Below the pieces are notes generated by a model. That model was not told the origin of the DNA, ran no database searches, and saw only the letters and a program-made list of their open reading frames with translations. 64,000 bases of DNA from an uncultured Gammaproteobacteria bacterium. GTDB lineage: Bacteria; Pseudomonadota; Gammaproteobacteria; Pseudomonadales; Azotimanducaceae. Numbering within the stretch: position 1 is the first letter of the stretch; each line of letters starts with the position of its first letter. Of the stretch, positions 55,491 to 64,000 are shown in pieces. Location: the NCBI GenBank assembly GCA_913045175.1, contig CAJWQG010000015.1, positions 1-64,000 of the forward strand, written 5' to 3'. The position numbers and the translations under genes were made by a program.

Positions 55491-56933
55491 CTAATATCCT
55501 GGCGGTGCCACAAATCCAAAGCCTGCTTGTTCAAGTAACTTCGCAAATCCGATGGTTTTTAGATCGCCATACTCAGGCCCCATAATCTGAACGCCGATAG
55601 GTAACCCATCCCCCACCGCACCCGTGGGAATCACCGTCGCCGGCAAGTAGTTGTTAATAGCGGGCCCCGCCCAAAACAAAAAATCAAAATACGAACGCAT
55701 TTGATTATCAATTTGAAGTGTTCGTTCATGGACCGGACGGTGATCATGCGCGAAGGCTGGCCTTGTCATCACAGGCATGATCATCACATCCCAGGATTGG
55801 AAAAACTCGTACCAGGCCCAGCGAGACCTGGTGCGAACCTCATTGGCAAGCGCATAGTCACGGTAACTCGCAAGCTGGTATCGCAGCTGCGTTTTCTGAA
55901 CGTCTGATGTCCCAGGATCCTTCAGTTTATTTTGTAGATTCCTGTAGTCCTCGTGAGAATTCCTGGAAGTCATCACAGCAGCAAGCAAGGTCGCATAGTT
56001 CTCATGAGCGCCATCAATGTCGACCTCTGGCCTGGCGTCATAGTCAACGGTGCCGCCTGCATCCAGTACCGCCTGAACAACCGCATCTATTCGTTTGCAA
56101 GTCTCTTCGGTTACTGGTGCTCGTTCATCGTTCTGCCACACGGCGACCCTGAATCCCGCGAGGGCCTGATGCGGACATGGCTGCAGTGCAAGCTTATACC
56201 CCGCAGACTGGATTTCATCAGGTCCAGCCATCGCTAATGTGGCAACTTCAAGGTCCACCGCACTTCTCGCCAGAGGACCAATGACAGTGAGATCCGACTG
56301 GGCTAATACACCGGGAGCAGCATGACCACGAGGTGGCAGAAGACCCCACGTTGGCTTGTGCCCAAACACACCACAGAAATGCGCGGGGTTTCGAATAGAC
56401 CCGCCAATATCAGAACCACATTCCAACCCAGTCATCCCCGCGGCCAGCGTCGCCGCAGAACCACCAGATGACCCTCCCGGTGAACACTCATGATCCCACG
56501 GGTTGTTTGTCGTACCGTAGATGTCGTTATAGCTCTGCATGTCAGCGAGGTTATAGGGTACGTTGGTTTTGCCAAACAGATTCACGCCAAGCTGCTTCAA
56601 GCGTGTTACAGGAAGCGCATCATCAGTTGCCCGCTTGTCCTTCCACATCGGATTACCTCGCGTCGTAATCAGACCCGCCACCTCGTAGGACTCCTTTAGC
56701 GTGATGGGTACACCATGAAGCGGCCCCCAATCCTCACCACGAGCAATTGCCCTATCTGCTTCTTTCGCGAACTCCCTAGCTCGCTCAAAGTCCTCAACAA
56801 CAATAGCGTTCAGTGCAGGGTTGTATTGATCAACGCGGTCCAAAAAATACTCCAGCATCTCTGTCGCACTGATCGTTTTATCGCGAATTGCCTTACCGAG
56901 CTGCAGACCCGATTGAAACGCCAAATCCGTCAT
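55491..56933 (-). CDS. amidase signature family enzyme
   Basis: ATG 56931-56933 (MTDLAFQSGLQLGKAIRDK) is preferred over the upstream start. The 480-residue enzyme has the amidase signature with the Ser-cisSer-Lys triad: lysine in TLKESYEV, GGSSGGSAATLAAGM and GSDIGGSIRNPAHFCG. Substrates of this family range from aryl amides to aminoacyl-tRNA. No GatB or GatC homologue is beside it, so a stand-alone amidase is more likely than GatA. Confidence 0.88.
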   Translation of the reverse strand: MTDLAFQSGLQLGKAIRDKTISATEMLEYFLDRVDQYNPALNAIVVEDFERAREFAKEADRAIARGEDWGPLHGVPITLKESYEVAGLITTRGNPMWKDKRATDDALPVTRLKQLGVNLFGKTNVPYNLADMQSYNDIYGTTNNPWDHECSPGGSSGGSAATLAAGMTGLECGSDIGGSIRNPAHFCGVFGHKPTWGLLPPRGHAAPGVLAQSDLTVIGPLARSAVDLEVATLAMAGPDEIQSAGYKLALQPCPHQALAGFRVAVWQNDERAPVTEETCKRIDAVVQAVLDAGGTVDYDARPEVDIDGAHENYATLLAAVMTSRNSHEDYRNLQNKLKDPGTSDVQKTQLRYQLASYRDYALANEVRTRSRWAWYEFFQSWDVMIMPVMTRPAFAHDHRPVHERTLQIDNQMRSYFDFLFWAGPAINNYLPATVIPTGAVGDGLPIGVQIMGPEYGDLKTIGFAKLLEQAGFGFVAPPGY

Positions 56934-57236
56934 ATTGATGACCCTCGACACTGTTTTGAATCTAACAAACAGAAAGTAGCACGAATTAACCCTTGCAATC
57001 ACATGGGCGCACTTCTAGACTGCGCCCTCTGATCAAGTATCAGCTAGCGACATCCTTAGTTGTGAGTCTAACCCTAACCGTTAGATTCTTCCTCTCCTTC
57101 CGGGTTTTCCATTTGGCAACCCTTGTGAAGAGTCCAATTTCTGAATGCCGCACCGTGCTTAACACACGCACACACATGGCATAAGCCAACATTTTATATT
57201 TCGGCGAAGAGAACAATCTCGCCCCTAGGATTTTTG
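56934..57236. other. divergent intergenic region before rhlE
   Basis: The 303-base spacer separates the divergent amidase and RNA-helicase genes. It has a dyad TCTAAC-N7-GTTAGA (57067-57085) followed by a pyrimidine-rich tract TTCTTCCTCTCCTTCC, and a TAGGA ribosome site six bases before the helicase ATG. This could be a long leader, as in cold-induced RNA helicases. I see no coding frame. Confidence 0.35.
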
Positions 57237-58532
57237 ATGACATTCGATACACTCGGTTTAGTAGAACCGTTAGTCCGCGCTGTGCGCGAAAAAGGCTATA
57301 AGACCCCTACTCTAATCCAGTCAGCGACCATAGCAAACGTGCTTAAAGGCCACGACCTTATGGCTTCAGCTCAGACAGGCACCGGTAAGACCGCAGCATT
57401 TACGCTGCCCTTACTACAACAGCTCGCTGGCAGTTCGAAAACAAGCAGGCATCCAAAAGTACTTGTACTGACCCCCACCCGGGAACTCGCCGCACAGATC
57501 CAGGAAAGCATTCTGACTTACGGTAAGTATGTTAATGTCAGTTCCACCGTGGTATTCGGTGGCGTTAAGATCGGTCCACAGATGAACAAGCTGCGACAAG
57601 GTGTCGATATCCTTGTCGCCACACCAGGACGCCTGTTAGATCTTCATGGACAGAATGCCGTCAGCTTCAAAGATATCGAAGTGCTGGTACTGGACGAAGC
57701 GGACCGCATGCTGGACATGGGCTTTATTCCTGACATCAAACGGATTCAGTCACGATTGCCGGAAGAAAAACAATCGCTGCTGTTTTCAGCTACCTTTTCC
57801 GACCCCATTCGGGCCCTGGCCAAAACCATGCTGCAAAACCCGATCGAAGTCGATGTGGCAGTAAAGAATTCTGCAGCGGAAACTGTGCAACACCACCTGC
57901 ACCCGGTCGACAAAAGCCAGAAATCACGTCTACTCAGCCACCTGATCCAGGACAACGGCTGGACGCAGGTTCTGGTCTTTACCAAGACCAAACACGGCGC
58001 CAACCGTCTGGTAAAAGACCTTGGCAAGCGAAAAATCCGAGCGCTACCGATTCATGGCAACAAGAGTCAGGCACAACGCACCAAAGCGCTTGCCGACTTC
58101 AAACGCGGCAAGATTGACATACTGGTCGCGACGGACATCGCTGCAAGGGGACTCGACATTGTGCAGTTACCCCTCGTGGTCAACTTCGACCTGCCCCATG
58201 TAGCGGAAGACTATGTCCACAGAATCGGGCGAACAGGTCGAGCCGGCAATAAAGGACAGGCCATTTCACTGGTCAGTGCCGATGAGATCAAACAGCTGCA
58301 GGGTATTGAACGCGTGATAAACCGGCATCTTCATCGCGAGGAAGTCGAAGGTTTCGAACCCGAACACGCACTACCCGCGTCAAGACCCATCGTTAGTAAA
58401 GGTAACGGGAAAGGCAGAGGGCGATCCAACAACGTTGCAAAGCTAGCAAACAAAAAGAAATCCAACCGACGCTCTCGATGGTCGAACCGGACAAACCAAC
58501 GCAGGAACCGTGCTGCCGGGGGCAACAAGTAA
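57237..58532 (+). CDS. rhlE: DEAD-box RNA helicase, RhlE-like
   Basis: The 431-residue protein has the Q motif [10 protein letters not shown], Walker [65 protein letters not shown] and [11 protein letters not shown] basic, Asn/Arg-rich tail ([21 protein letters not shown]) binds RNA. It remodels RNA structures in ribosome assembly or mRNA decay. ATG 57237 with TAGGA upstream is preferred to TTG 57234. Confidence 0.92.
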   Translation: MTFDTLGLVEPLVRAVREKGYKTPTLIQSATIANVLKGHDLMASAQTGTGKTAAFTLPLLQQLAGSSKTSRHPKVLVLTPTRELAAQIQESILTYGKYVNVSSTVVFGGVKIGPQMNKLRQGVDILVATPGRLLDLHGQNAVSFKDIEVLVLDEADRMLDMGFIPDIKRIQSRLPEEKQSLLFSATFSDPIRALAKTMLQNPIEVDVAVKNSAAETVQHHLHPVDKSQKSRLLSHLIQDNGWTQVLVFTKTKHGANRLVKDLGKRKIRALPIHGNKSQAQRTKALADFKRGKIDILVATDIAARGLDIVQLPLVVNFDLPHVAEDYVHRIGRTGRAGNKGQAISLVSADEIKQLQGIERVINRHLHREEVEGFEPEHALPASRPIVSKGNGKGRGRSNNVAKLANKKKSNRRSRWSNRTNQRRNRAAGGNK

Positions 58533-58601
58533 CCGGCTCTTTTCAGCTAAGCACGCCTCATGCTATGGTGCCCGATCTAACGAAATGAGAGGGTTTTCAC
58601 C

Positions 58602-59687
58602 ATGGCACCTATCCCAAAGGGCGGCACCGTAGCAGTAACAGGTGCATCGGGATTTATCGGCGGATGGTTGGTAAGAGATCTATTAAGTCGTGGCTATCGA
58701 GTCCGCGCCTGCGTTCGTGATGTAAACGACGGTGCTAAAACCAATTTTCTCAAAGCCATGCCAGGCTATGTATCAGGGCGCCTGACGCTCCATAGTGCCG
58801 ACCTCAACGTTGCAGGTTGCTTCGATAAGATTTTCAAGGGTTGCCATGGCGTCGCCCACGTGTCGCACATCGACGCCTCAGGTAGCGAAAGTGGTGGTTA
58901 TGGCGACGACGATTACACCAAGATGGTGAATGATCACATCATCAAGAGTGTCAATGAGTCGGACTCGGTCACAAGGGTCGTAGTGACCTCCAGTGTCGCC
59001 GCGGTGGTCTCTGAAAGTAACTTCGATGAAATGGTGAAGCGTCCGGTTATCTATGAAGATCGTTTTCCCGACAGCAATAATCACAGACTTTCCGGTTACT
59101 CACGCAGCAAGCAACAAGCGGAGCATTTCTTTTCCAATGCCGCAGAAGCAAGCGGTCGCTGGGATTCGATCACCTGCTGCCCGGCAGACAACGTGGGGCC
59201 CATTCAATCAGCGCACCAGGGGGACCGTGGTCCCTGGCAGGGTTTAATGAAGAAGATGCTCTATGGCGAGTGCAATCCTGCAGTTCATGGTTATCGGCCC
59301 TGGCATACCGTTGATGTTCGGGATACCTGCGCCGTACAGATAGCCATCCTTGAGAGCGTCATGGTGCAAAATGGTGAACGCCACATCGCCTACAACACCC
59401 ACAAGATTGAGGTCGAAGAAGTCTGCGCGCGGATCGACAAACTGTTACCGGAACTTGGTTTCACCACACCCGATATGACGGAAGATCTGGACGAGAAAGG
59501 CATCGCCCGTCGAGCAGAGCGACGCGCGGTTTATGCCGGAACGGATCTTCGTAACGACCGGACTCGTGCACTGGGTATTACCTATCGGGATCTCAACGAT
59601 TCACTTCGCGATATGGCGGAGTCTCTTATTACAGTGGGAGAAGTGAAGCCCGTCCTTCGACCCGGCTACTCATTGAACAAAGATTGA
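58602..59687 (+). CDS. NAD(P)-dependent epimerase/dihydroflavonol-reductase-like protein
   Basis: The 361-residue extended SDR has the cofactor motif VTGASGFIGGWLVRDLLSRGY near residue 12, VRDVNDG (NADP-type arginine), VVTSSVAAVVSESN and the catalytic YSRSKQQAEHFF. It resembles dihydroflavonol 4-reductase-like ketoreductases rather than sugar epimerases. The substrate is unknown. GAGAGGG precedes the ATG. It starts a group of five oxidoreductase genes that continues to 63.5 kb. Confidence 0.87.
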   Translation: MAPIPKGGTVAVTGASGFIGGWLVRDLLSRGYRVRACVRDVNDGAKTNFLKAMPGYVSGRLTLHSADLNVAGCFDKIFKGCHGVAHVSHIDASGSESGGYGDDDYTKMVNDHIIKSVNESDSVTRVVVTSSVAAVVSESNFDEMVKRPVIYEDRFPDSNNHRLSGYSRSKQQAEHFFSNAAEASGRWDSITCCPADNVGPIQSAHQGDRGPWQGLMKKMLYGECNPAVHGYRPWHTVDVRDTCAVQIAILESVMVQNGERHIAYNTHKIEVEEVCARIDKLLPELGFTTPDMTEDLDEKGIARRAERRAVYAGTDLRNDRTRALGITYRDLNDSLRDMAESLITVGEVKPVLRPGYSLNKD

Positions 59688-59711
59688 ACAGGAATTGAAC
59701 AGGATATAGAA

Positions 59712-60539
59712 ATGGGCAAAAAACTAGATGGCAAAACCGTCTGGGTAACGGGATCATCGAGGGGTATTGGTCGCGTCATTGCTTCCCACCTCGCGAGCTT
59801 AGGCGCAAACATCGTGGTGCACGGCACCACGCCAACATCAACGCAACAGCTCAATGAAGCTGATTCCCTGGACGCAGTCGCCGCTGCAATTTCTGATGAA
59901 CACGGTGTCGACGTTAAAGCGGTTCATGGTGATCTCACCGACGAGGCAGTCGTGGCGCAAATCGTTTCCGATATTCGGGATCAATTTGGTCAGATCGACA
60001 TCCTTATTAACAACGCTGGTGGTGATATCGGAACCAAAGGTGTCACAGCTGAGAATGCCGGCAAACCCATTGTCAATGACGCTCTTGAGATTTCGCTGGA
60101 GGATGTACAAACCATTATCGATCGCAACCTGATGACGTGCATCCTTTGCTGCCGCGCTGTTGCCCCCGAGATGATAGCGCGCAAGGAAGGCTGGATCGTC
60201 ACGATTGGCAGCATTGCCGGCCTGTCAGGCAATGTCAGTGAAGTATCCTATCGTGTCTCCAAGGCAGCAGTTCACCAGTACATGCGATGCCTGGCGGGGC
60301 AACTACGATCTGATGGGGTCTATGCTAATGTGATTGCTCCCGGGGAAATCATTACCGCCCGTTTTGAAGCAAGCAGACCAACCAGCGATGAACGCAAGGT
60401 GGAAAGTGGATCACTCACCAGGTATGGCTGGCCTATAGAAGTAGCGAGAGCGGTGGAGTTCTTTGTGACCGCAGATTCGTCCTATGTCTCGGGTCAGGTG
60501 CTACGCGTTGACGGCGGATCACAGTTGTGGCCAGCCTGA
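59712..60539 (+). CDS. short-chain dehydrogenase/reductase
   Basis: The 275-residue classical SDR has VTGSSRGIGRVIASHLASLGA near residue 13, INNAGGD, IGSIAGLSG with the catalytic serine, and the Tyr/Lys in YRVSKAAVHQYM. The C-terminus YVSGQVLRVDGG matches 3-oxoacyl-ACP reductase-like enzymes. The length insert SLDAVAAAISDEHGVDV suggests a specialised substrate. It follows the DFR-like gene by 24 bases and is likely co-transcribed. Confidence 0.88.
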   Translation: MGKKLDGKTVWVTGSSRGIGRVIASHLASLGANIVVHGTTPTSTQQLNEADSLDAVAAAISDEHGVDVKAVHGDLTDEAVVAQIVSDIRDQFGQIDILINNAGGDIGTKGVTAENAGKPIVNDALEISLEDVQTIIDRNLMTCILCCRAVAPEMIARKEGWIVTIGSIAGLSGNVSEVSYRVSKAAVHQYMRCLAGQLRSDGVYANVIAPGEIITARFEASRPTSDERKVESGSLTRYGWPIEVARAVEFFVTADSSYVSGQVLRVDGGSQLWPA

Positions 60540-60540
60540 T

Positions 60541-61545
60541 TTAGAGCAACTCCTCTGCAAAGAAACGCAGCGTATCCGTATCGCCAGCGCCGACGTTGAT
60601 CTGTGTTACCGGGCTGTCCTTCCACCCTTGTAACCGTTCACGGATTCGCTCTTTTGGACCACATAGCGCGATCTCGTCAACCAGTTCATCCGGCACTGCC
60701 GCGTATGCCTGATCGCGCTTCCCCGACATAAACAGCTGCTGTATTTCATCGGTGGCGTCAGCAAACCCCATACGCTCAACATGATCCTTGTGAACATTGA
60801 GCGACTTGGCACCCATGCCACCTACATAAAAGCCGACATTCTGTTTGACGACTGCCCGGGCAGCGTCGACATCGTCGTTAATAACCACCGGGACCGACGC
60901 GGCGATCTCAAAATCTTCGGACTTAATCCGCATGGCGTCCGCGTACATGTCGTGCATTCTGTAAGGAGAAAGGAACATGGCAATCCAGCCATCACAGATC
61001 TCCGCGGCCATTGCGACATTCTTGGGACCTTCTGCCCCCAGGTATACTGGAATGTGATCGCGCAGAGGATGCTGCATCAACTTGAGCGGCTTACCCAGAC
61101 CCATGCCGCCGTCCAGCGGTAGTTGATAGTGTTTACCGTCAAAGGCGACAGGCTCTTCTCTGGCAATGATCATACGAAATATCTGCATCCATTCTCTGGT
61201 TCTAGCCAGTGGCTTCGGATACGGCTGGCCATACCATCCCTCAACGACCTGCGGACCCGAGACGCCTATCCCCAGATTCAACCTTCCATTGGACAGATAA
61301 TCCAGAGCAACAGCATGCATGGCGGCGCTCGCCGGCGTCCGCCCGGATATCTGCATGATTGATGGACCAATATTGATGCGTGAAGTGTGTGCGGCAACCC
61401 AGGTCAGTGGGGTAAAACAATCCATACCGTAGATCTCCGGGCACCATATGGTGTCATACCCCAGACTTTCCGCTTCCTGCGCTAGAGAAATAATCTTCTC
61501 GCCACCAGGTGCGTCCACTTGTCCTATCGTCACGCCCAACTTCAT
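60541..61545 (-). CDS. luciferase-like (LLM) F420-type oxidoreductase
   Basis: The 334-residue TIM-barrel protein begins MKLGVTIGQVDAPGGEKIISLAQEAESLGYDTIWCPE. It has the family blocks PLTWVAAHTSRINIGPSIMQI, MHAVALDYLSNGRLNLGIGVSGPQVVEGWYGQPYPKPLARTREW and YLGAEGPKNVAMAAEICDGW. These resemble F420-dependent glucose-6-phosphate dehydrogenase and methylene-H4MPT reductase relatives. Cofactor use is inferred. AGGAG precedes its ATG. It converges with the preceding SDR. Confidence 0.85.
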   Translation of the reverse strand: MKLGVTIGQVDAPGGEKIISLAQEAESLGYDTIWCPEIYGMDCFTPLTWVAAHTSRINIGPSIMQISGRTPASAAMHAVALDYLSNGRLNLGIGVSGPQVVEGWYGQPYPKPLARTREWMQIFRMIIAREEPVAFDGKHYQLPLDGGMGLGKPLKLMQHPLRDHIPVYLGAEGPKNVAMAAEICDGWIAMFLSPYRMHDMYADAMRIKSEDFEIAASVPVVINDDVDAARAVVKQNVGFYVGGMGAKSLNVHKDHVERMGFADATDEIQQLFMSGKRDQAYAAVPDELVDEIALCGPKERIRERLQGWKDSPVTQINVGAGDTDTLRFFAEELL

Positions 61546-61579
61546 AGTTTGCTCCTAAGCTTTTTAGTTCAGAAATTTG

Positions 61580-62341
61580 TTAGTGGTTCCACCAGGGACG
61601 GTCACTGAAAGACCGCAGGTCCATTTCAAAGGTCCAGGTTGACCGATGTTGCTGCGCCAGATGTACATAGCTCTCCGCGATTTTTTCCGGCAGCATCATC
61701 CCGTCTGCCTTACCCCGCGTATCCAGCATCTCCTGATATTTTTCAGGTCCCAGCATCCTGCCAAGCGTATCTGGCGCTGCGACTGAACCATCAATCAGAA
61801 TATGCGCGATGTGAATTCCCTTGGGTGAAAACTCCGCATTCAATGACTGACATAACATACGGCGCCCACCCATCGCAGCAGCATGAGAGTGCTGACCCGC
61901 ATTACCGCGAAATGCTGCAGTCGCGGAAGTCACCAGAAGGGTGCCCTTACCTCTTGCCTCCATACGCGGACACACCGCTTGCGCGAAGCGAAATAAAGCA
62001 AAGGTCGCCATCCGCCAACCCATCTCAAAGGCTTTATAGCTGGTGTCTTGTAAATGCCGATCACCGATCTGCGCGCCAAGGTTAAAGAGCGCAACTTCTA
62101 TCGGGCCAATATCTGCTTCAACTGCCGCCACCGGCTCCTCGATACTATTTTCCTCGATTGCATTTAGCAGAAATCCGGACGCTGAATTTCCGTCCGCTTC
62201 GATTTCCCCTATAGCCTCATCAAGACCTTCCTGATCAGTCCGGCGGCACAGCACGGCGTGATAGCCCTCTTGTGCAAAACGTCGCCCTACCGTAGCACCG
62301 ATACCTCGACCGGCCCCAAACACCAAACAAACGGGTTTCAT
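61580..62341 (-). CDS. short-chain dehydrogenase/reductase (divergent)
   Basis: ATG 62339-62341 has an AGGAG site five bases upstream and is preferred over 62365. The 253-residue protein begins MKPVCLVFGAGRGIGATVGRRF. The NNAG motif is replaced by FNLGAQIGD. The serine in LLVTSATAAFRG is kept, but the usual YxxxK is not obvious (HSHAAAMGGRRML), so its catalytic status is uncertain. It is divergent from the second LLM gene and adjacent to the first. Confidence 0.8.
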   Translation of the reverse strand: MKPVCLVFGAGRGIGATVGRRFAQEGYHAVLCRRTDQEGLDEAIGEIEADGNSASGFLLNAIEENSIEEPVAAVEADIGPIEVALFNLGAQIGDRHLQDTSYKAFEMGWRMATFALFRFAQAVCPRMEARGKGTLLVTSATAAFRGNAGQHSHAAAMGGRRMLCQSLNAEFSPKGIHIAHILIDGSVAAPDTLGRMLGPEKYQEMLDTRGKADGMMLPEKIAESYVHLAQQHRSTWTFEMDLRSFSDRPWWNH

Positions 62342-62465
62342 AACGTCTCCTTTTTTTGAGCGCAAACCATATCACGAGTCGCGTCAGCAATCCCTACGAC
62401 TGGCACCACTGAAGGTTAGAGGTTAACGTTGGGCATCAAAAAAAACGAACAGGAATATACAGACG

Positions 62466-63503
62466 GTGAAAACATCAATCGGTATCGGCAGTGCCTACTA
62501 CAACGGTGGTGACTGGGACGAGGTCGTCGACTTTACCCTGCAGGCCGATAAACTTGGTGTCGACCACGTCTGGTCCGCGGAAGCCTGGGGTATGGACGCA
62601 ATCGTACCGCTCGCCTACCTCGCCGCAAAAACGGAAAACATTAAACTCGGCACCGGCATTATGCAGATTACCTCACGGGTACCATCCATGATCGCGATGA
62701 CCTGCCAGAGCATGCGCACAGTATCCAACAACCGGTTTGTCCTCGGACTGGGCGTCAGCGGACCTCAAGTGGTAGAGGGGTTGCACGGCGCCGCCTTTTC
62801 TCACCCTTTAGCCAGACTAAGGGAATGTCTGGATGTGATTAAACTGGGACTGAAAGGTGAACGCCTTGAATACCAGGGTAAACATTACACACTGCCTCGC
62901 CAGGGCGGCGAGGGTAAACCCATCAGACTCTCACAACCCCCCTGCCCTGACCTGCCCATTTACCTTGCCACCCTTGGCCCCAAATCACTTGAACTGACAG
63001 GAGAAATGGCCGACGGCTGGCTGGGAGCCTCCTTTATTCCGGAACATGCCGATGTCTTTTTCGAGCACATCAAGAAAGGTTTGAAAAAATCCGGTCGCAA
63101 CTGGAGTGATATCGATATCCAGGTTGGCGGCAGTTTCGAAGTCGGCGATGACGTTGAGCGTATGATCGAGGAAAGAAAACCTGGGATGGCATTTCAACTG
63201 GGCGGTATGGGTTCAGCAAAAACCAATTTTTACAATGATGCTTTCCAACGAGCAGGTTTCGTCGACGCTGCAACGGAAGTACAGAAACTATGGGTTGACC
63301 GAAAACGCGAAGAGGCAGCAAAGCGTGTACCGGATGAGATGATTCTAAAAACGAATCTTATCGGCACCCCGGACATGATTCGCGAGCGACTGGCAGCATT
63401 CGAGAATGCCGGTGTGACCACCCTGAGATTGGGAACAGGTGGCACAGATCACACATCGCGACTGGATAAGCTGGCTGAGGCCCTGGATATCGTTAACGGC
63501 TGA
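62466..63503 (+). CDS. luciferase-like (LLM) F420-type oxidoreductase
   Basis: The GTG at 62466 opens a 345-residue protein with the same fold as the gene at 60541: GVDHVWSAEAWGMDAIVPLAYLAAKTENIKLGTGIMQI, VLGLGVSGPQVVEGLHGAAFSHPLARLREC and YLATLGPKSLELTGEMADGWLGA. The two paralogues share long segments and may have arisen by duplication. F420 or flavin use is inferred from family. The C-terminal helices differ between the two. Confidence 0.85.
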   Translation: MKTSIGIGSAYYNGGDWDEVVDFTLQADKLGVDHVWSAEAWGMDAIVPLAYLAAKTENIKLGTGIMQITSRVPSMIAMTCQSMRTVSNNRFVLGLGVSGPQVVEGLHGAAFSHPLARLRECLDVIKLGLKGERLEYQGKHYTLPRQGGEGKPIRLSQPPCPDLPIYLATLGPKSLELTGEMADGWLGASFIPEHADVFFEHIKKGLKKSGRNWSDIDIQVGGSFEVGDDVERMIEERKPGMAFQLGGMGSAKTNFYNDAFQRAGFVDAATEVQKLWVDRKREEAAKRVPDEMILKTNLIGTPDMIRERLAAFENAGVTTLRLGTGGTDHTSRLDKLAEALDIVNG

Positions 63504-63512
63504 TCTGAAACT

Positions 63513-64000
63513 CTACGGAAAAGCCGCCTCAATTCGCGCTGCCTTTTCACCGTCATACCACCAGGCATTGAGCCCGGGAGATTCATAGCTGGCAAGTTCA
63601 TTGGTAGCCGGTTGGCCGAACCGATCCCAATAGATGATTCGCATGTCCGAGGTAATCTCCAGCGGGATATGGTAGTACCCGCGAAGCAGTACACGATCTA
63701 AAGCGCGACAAGCAGTAATCATTGCGGCCATATCCGTACTCTGTGTTGCCTGCTCGATCAGGACATCGATAATCGGATCTCTAATACCGGCGATGTTCGC
63801 CGAATGGGGTTGTTCTGCTGCGGCGGTTGAAAAAAAAGTAGGCAGTTGAATGATCGGGGGCATCATTATCGTCAGCGGCTGCATCGTTGCGTCAAATTCA
63901 CGTAACCGTAGCAGATTGATGTATTGCGCGGTTTCCACCAGCCGAATATTGGCCTTGATACCAAGAAAGCGTAGCGTATCGATATAGGGCAATAACACGC
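63513..64000 (-). CDS. ABC transporter substrate-binding protein, family 5 (partial, N-terminus beyond window)
   Basis: The C-terminal 162 residues resemble SBP_bac_5 peptide/opine-binding proteins: GIKANIRLVETAQYINLLRLREFDATM, TMMPPIIQLP-type loop, then LLRGYYHIPLEITSDMRIIYWDRFGQP and a C-terminal WWYDGEKA. The family binds di/oligopeptides or related solutes in the periplasm for an ABC importer (YejA-like by ending). The start and signal peptide lie to the right of the window. Confidence 0.8.
   Translation of the reverse strand, partial: VLLPYIDTLRFLGIKANIRLVETAQYINLLRLREFDATMQPLTIMMPPIIQLPTFFSTAAAEQPHSANIAGIRDPIIDVLIEQATQSTDMAAMITACRALDRVLLRGYYHIPLEITSDMRIIYWDRFGQPATNELASYESPGLNAWWYDGEKAARIEAAFP

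Noticed and set aside
1-64000. Full reassignment of TAG or TAA to glutamine
   Set aside because: Many intact genes with correct family C-termini end in TAG (FecR, FMN oxidase at 8158, ArsC-like, CaiB) or TAA, so these are working stops; only partial suppression stays possible.

Overview
The window looks like part of the chromosome of an uncultured, probably marine or host-associated gammaproteobacterium. The markers are a recC-recB-recD operon, the EF-P paralogue EfpL overlapping ArfB, a CysZ-like protein, RhlE, Pgi and a MacAB-type exporter. Many genes belong to small-molecule and CoA metabolism: CaiB-type CoA transferase, trifunctional fatty-acid oxidation protein, PhyH dioxygenase, amidase, short-chain dehydrogenases and F420-type luciferase-fold enzymes. 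This combination is common in uncultured marine Gammaproteobacteria. The exact lineage is inference. I saw no rRNA, tRNA, CRISPR array, phage or insertion sequence.

Layout. 0-2.7 kb: a damaged surface locus (calcium-binding repeat protein, outer-membrane barrel) beside an intact FecR-like lipoprotein. 2.7-8.2 kb: adaptor, ATPase and two permeases of an ABC exporter, then an FMN alpha-hydroxy-acid oxidase. 8.2-11.5 kb: SDR, PhyH dioxygenase, an ArsC-family protein with an in-frame UGA exactly at the catalytic cysteine codon (probable selenoprotein), and a CoA transferase. 11.6-21.4 kb: octaheme cytochrome, second FMN oxidase, ECF sigma/anti-sigma pair, membrane-anchored flavin disulfide oxidoreductase, Pgi and an F420-type nitroreductase homologue. 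21.4-30.7 kb: recCBD plus an acyltransferase. 30.7-47.1 kb: transporter, hydrolases, fatty-acid oxidation, EfpL/ArfB and several broken genes. 47.1-55 kb: a heavily damaged tract holding a molybdenum hydroxylase, a zinc-ribbon protein and a decaprenylphosphoryl-arabinose-like trio. 55.4-64 kb: amidase, RhlE and a cluster of SDRs and F420-type oxidoreductases.

Two things stand out. First, the ArsC-like protein keeps every catalytic arginine of E. coli ArsC at a constant offset of two, with UGA replacing the catalytic Cys codon and a hairpin just downstream. Second, about ten other genes carry 14 in-frame stop codons and five frameshifts. Where the family motif is clear, these stops usually replace glutamine (CAR to TAR) or tryptophan. 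Large housekeeping genes such as recCBD and pgi are clean, so I read this as ongoing gene loss driven by GC-to-AT transitions. UAG also ends many intact genes, so full codon reassignment is unlikely. Sequencing error and partial suppression are not excluded.
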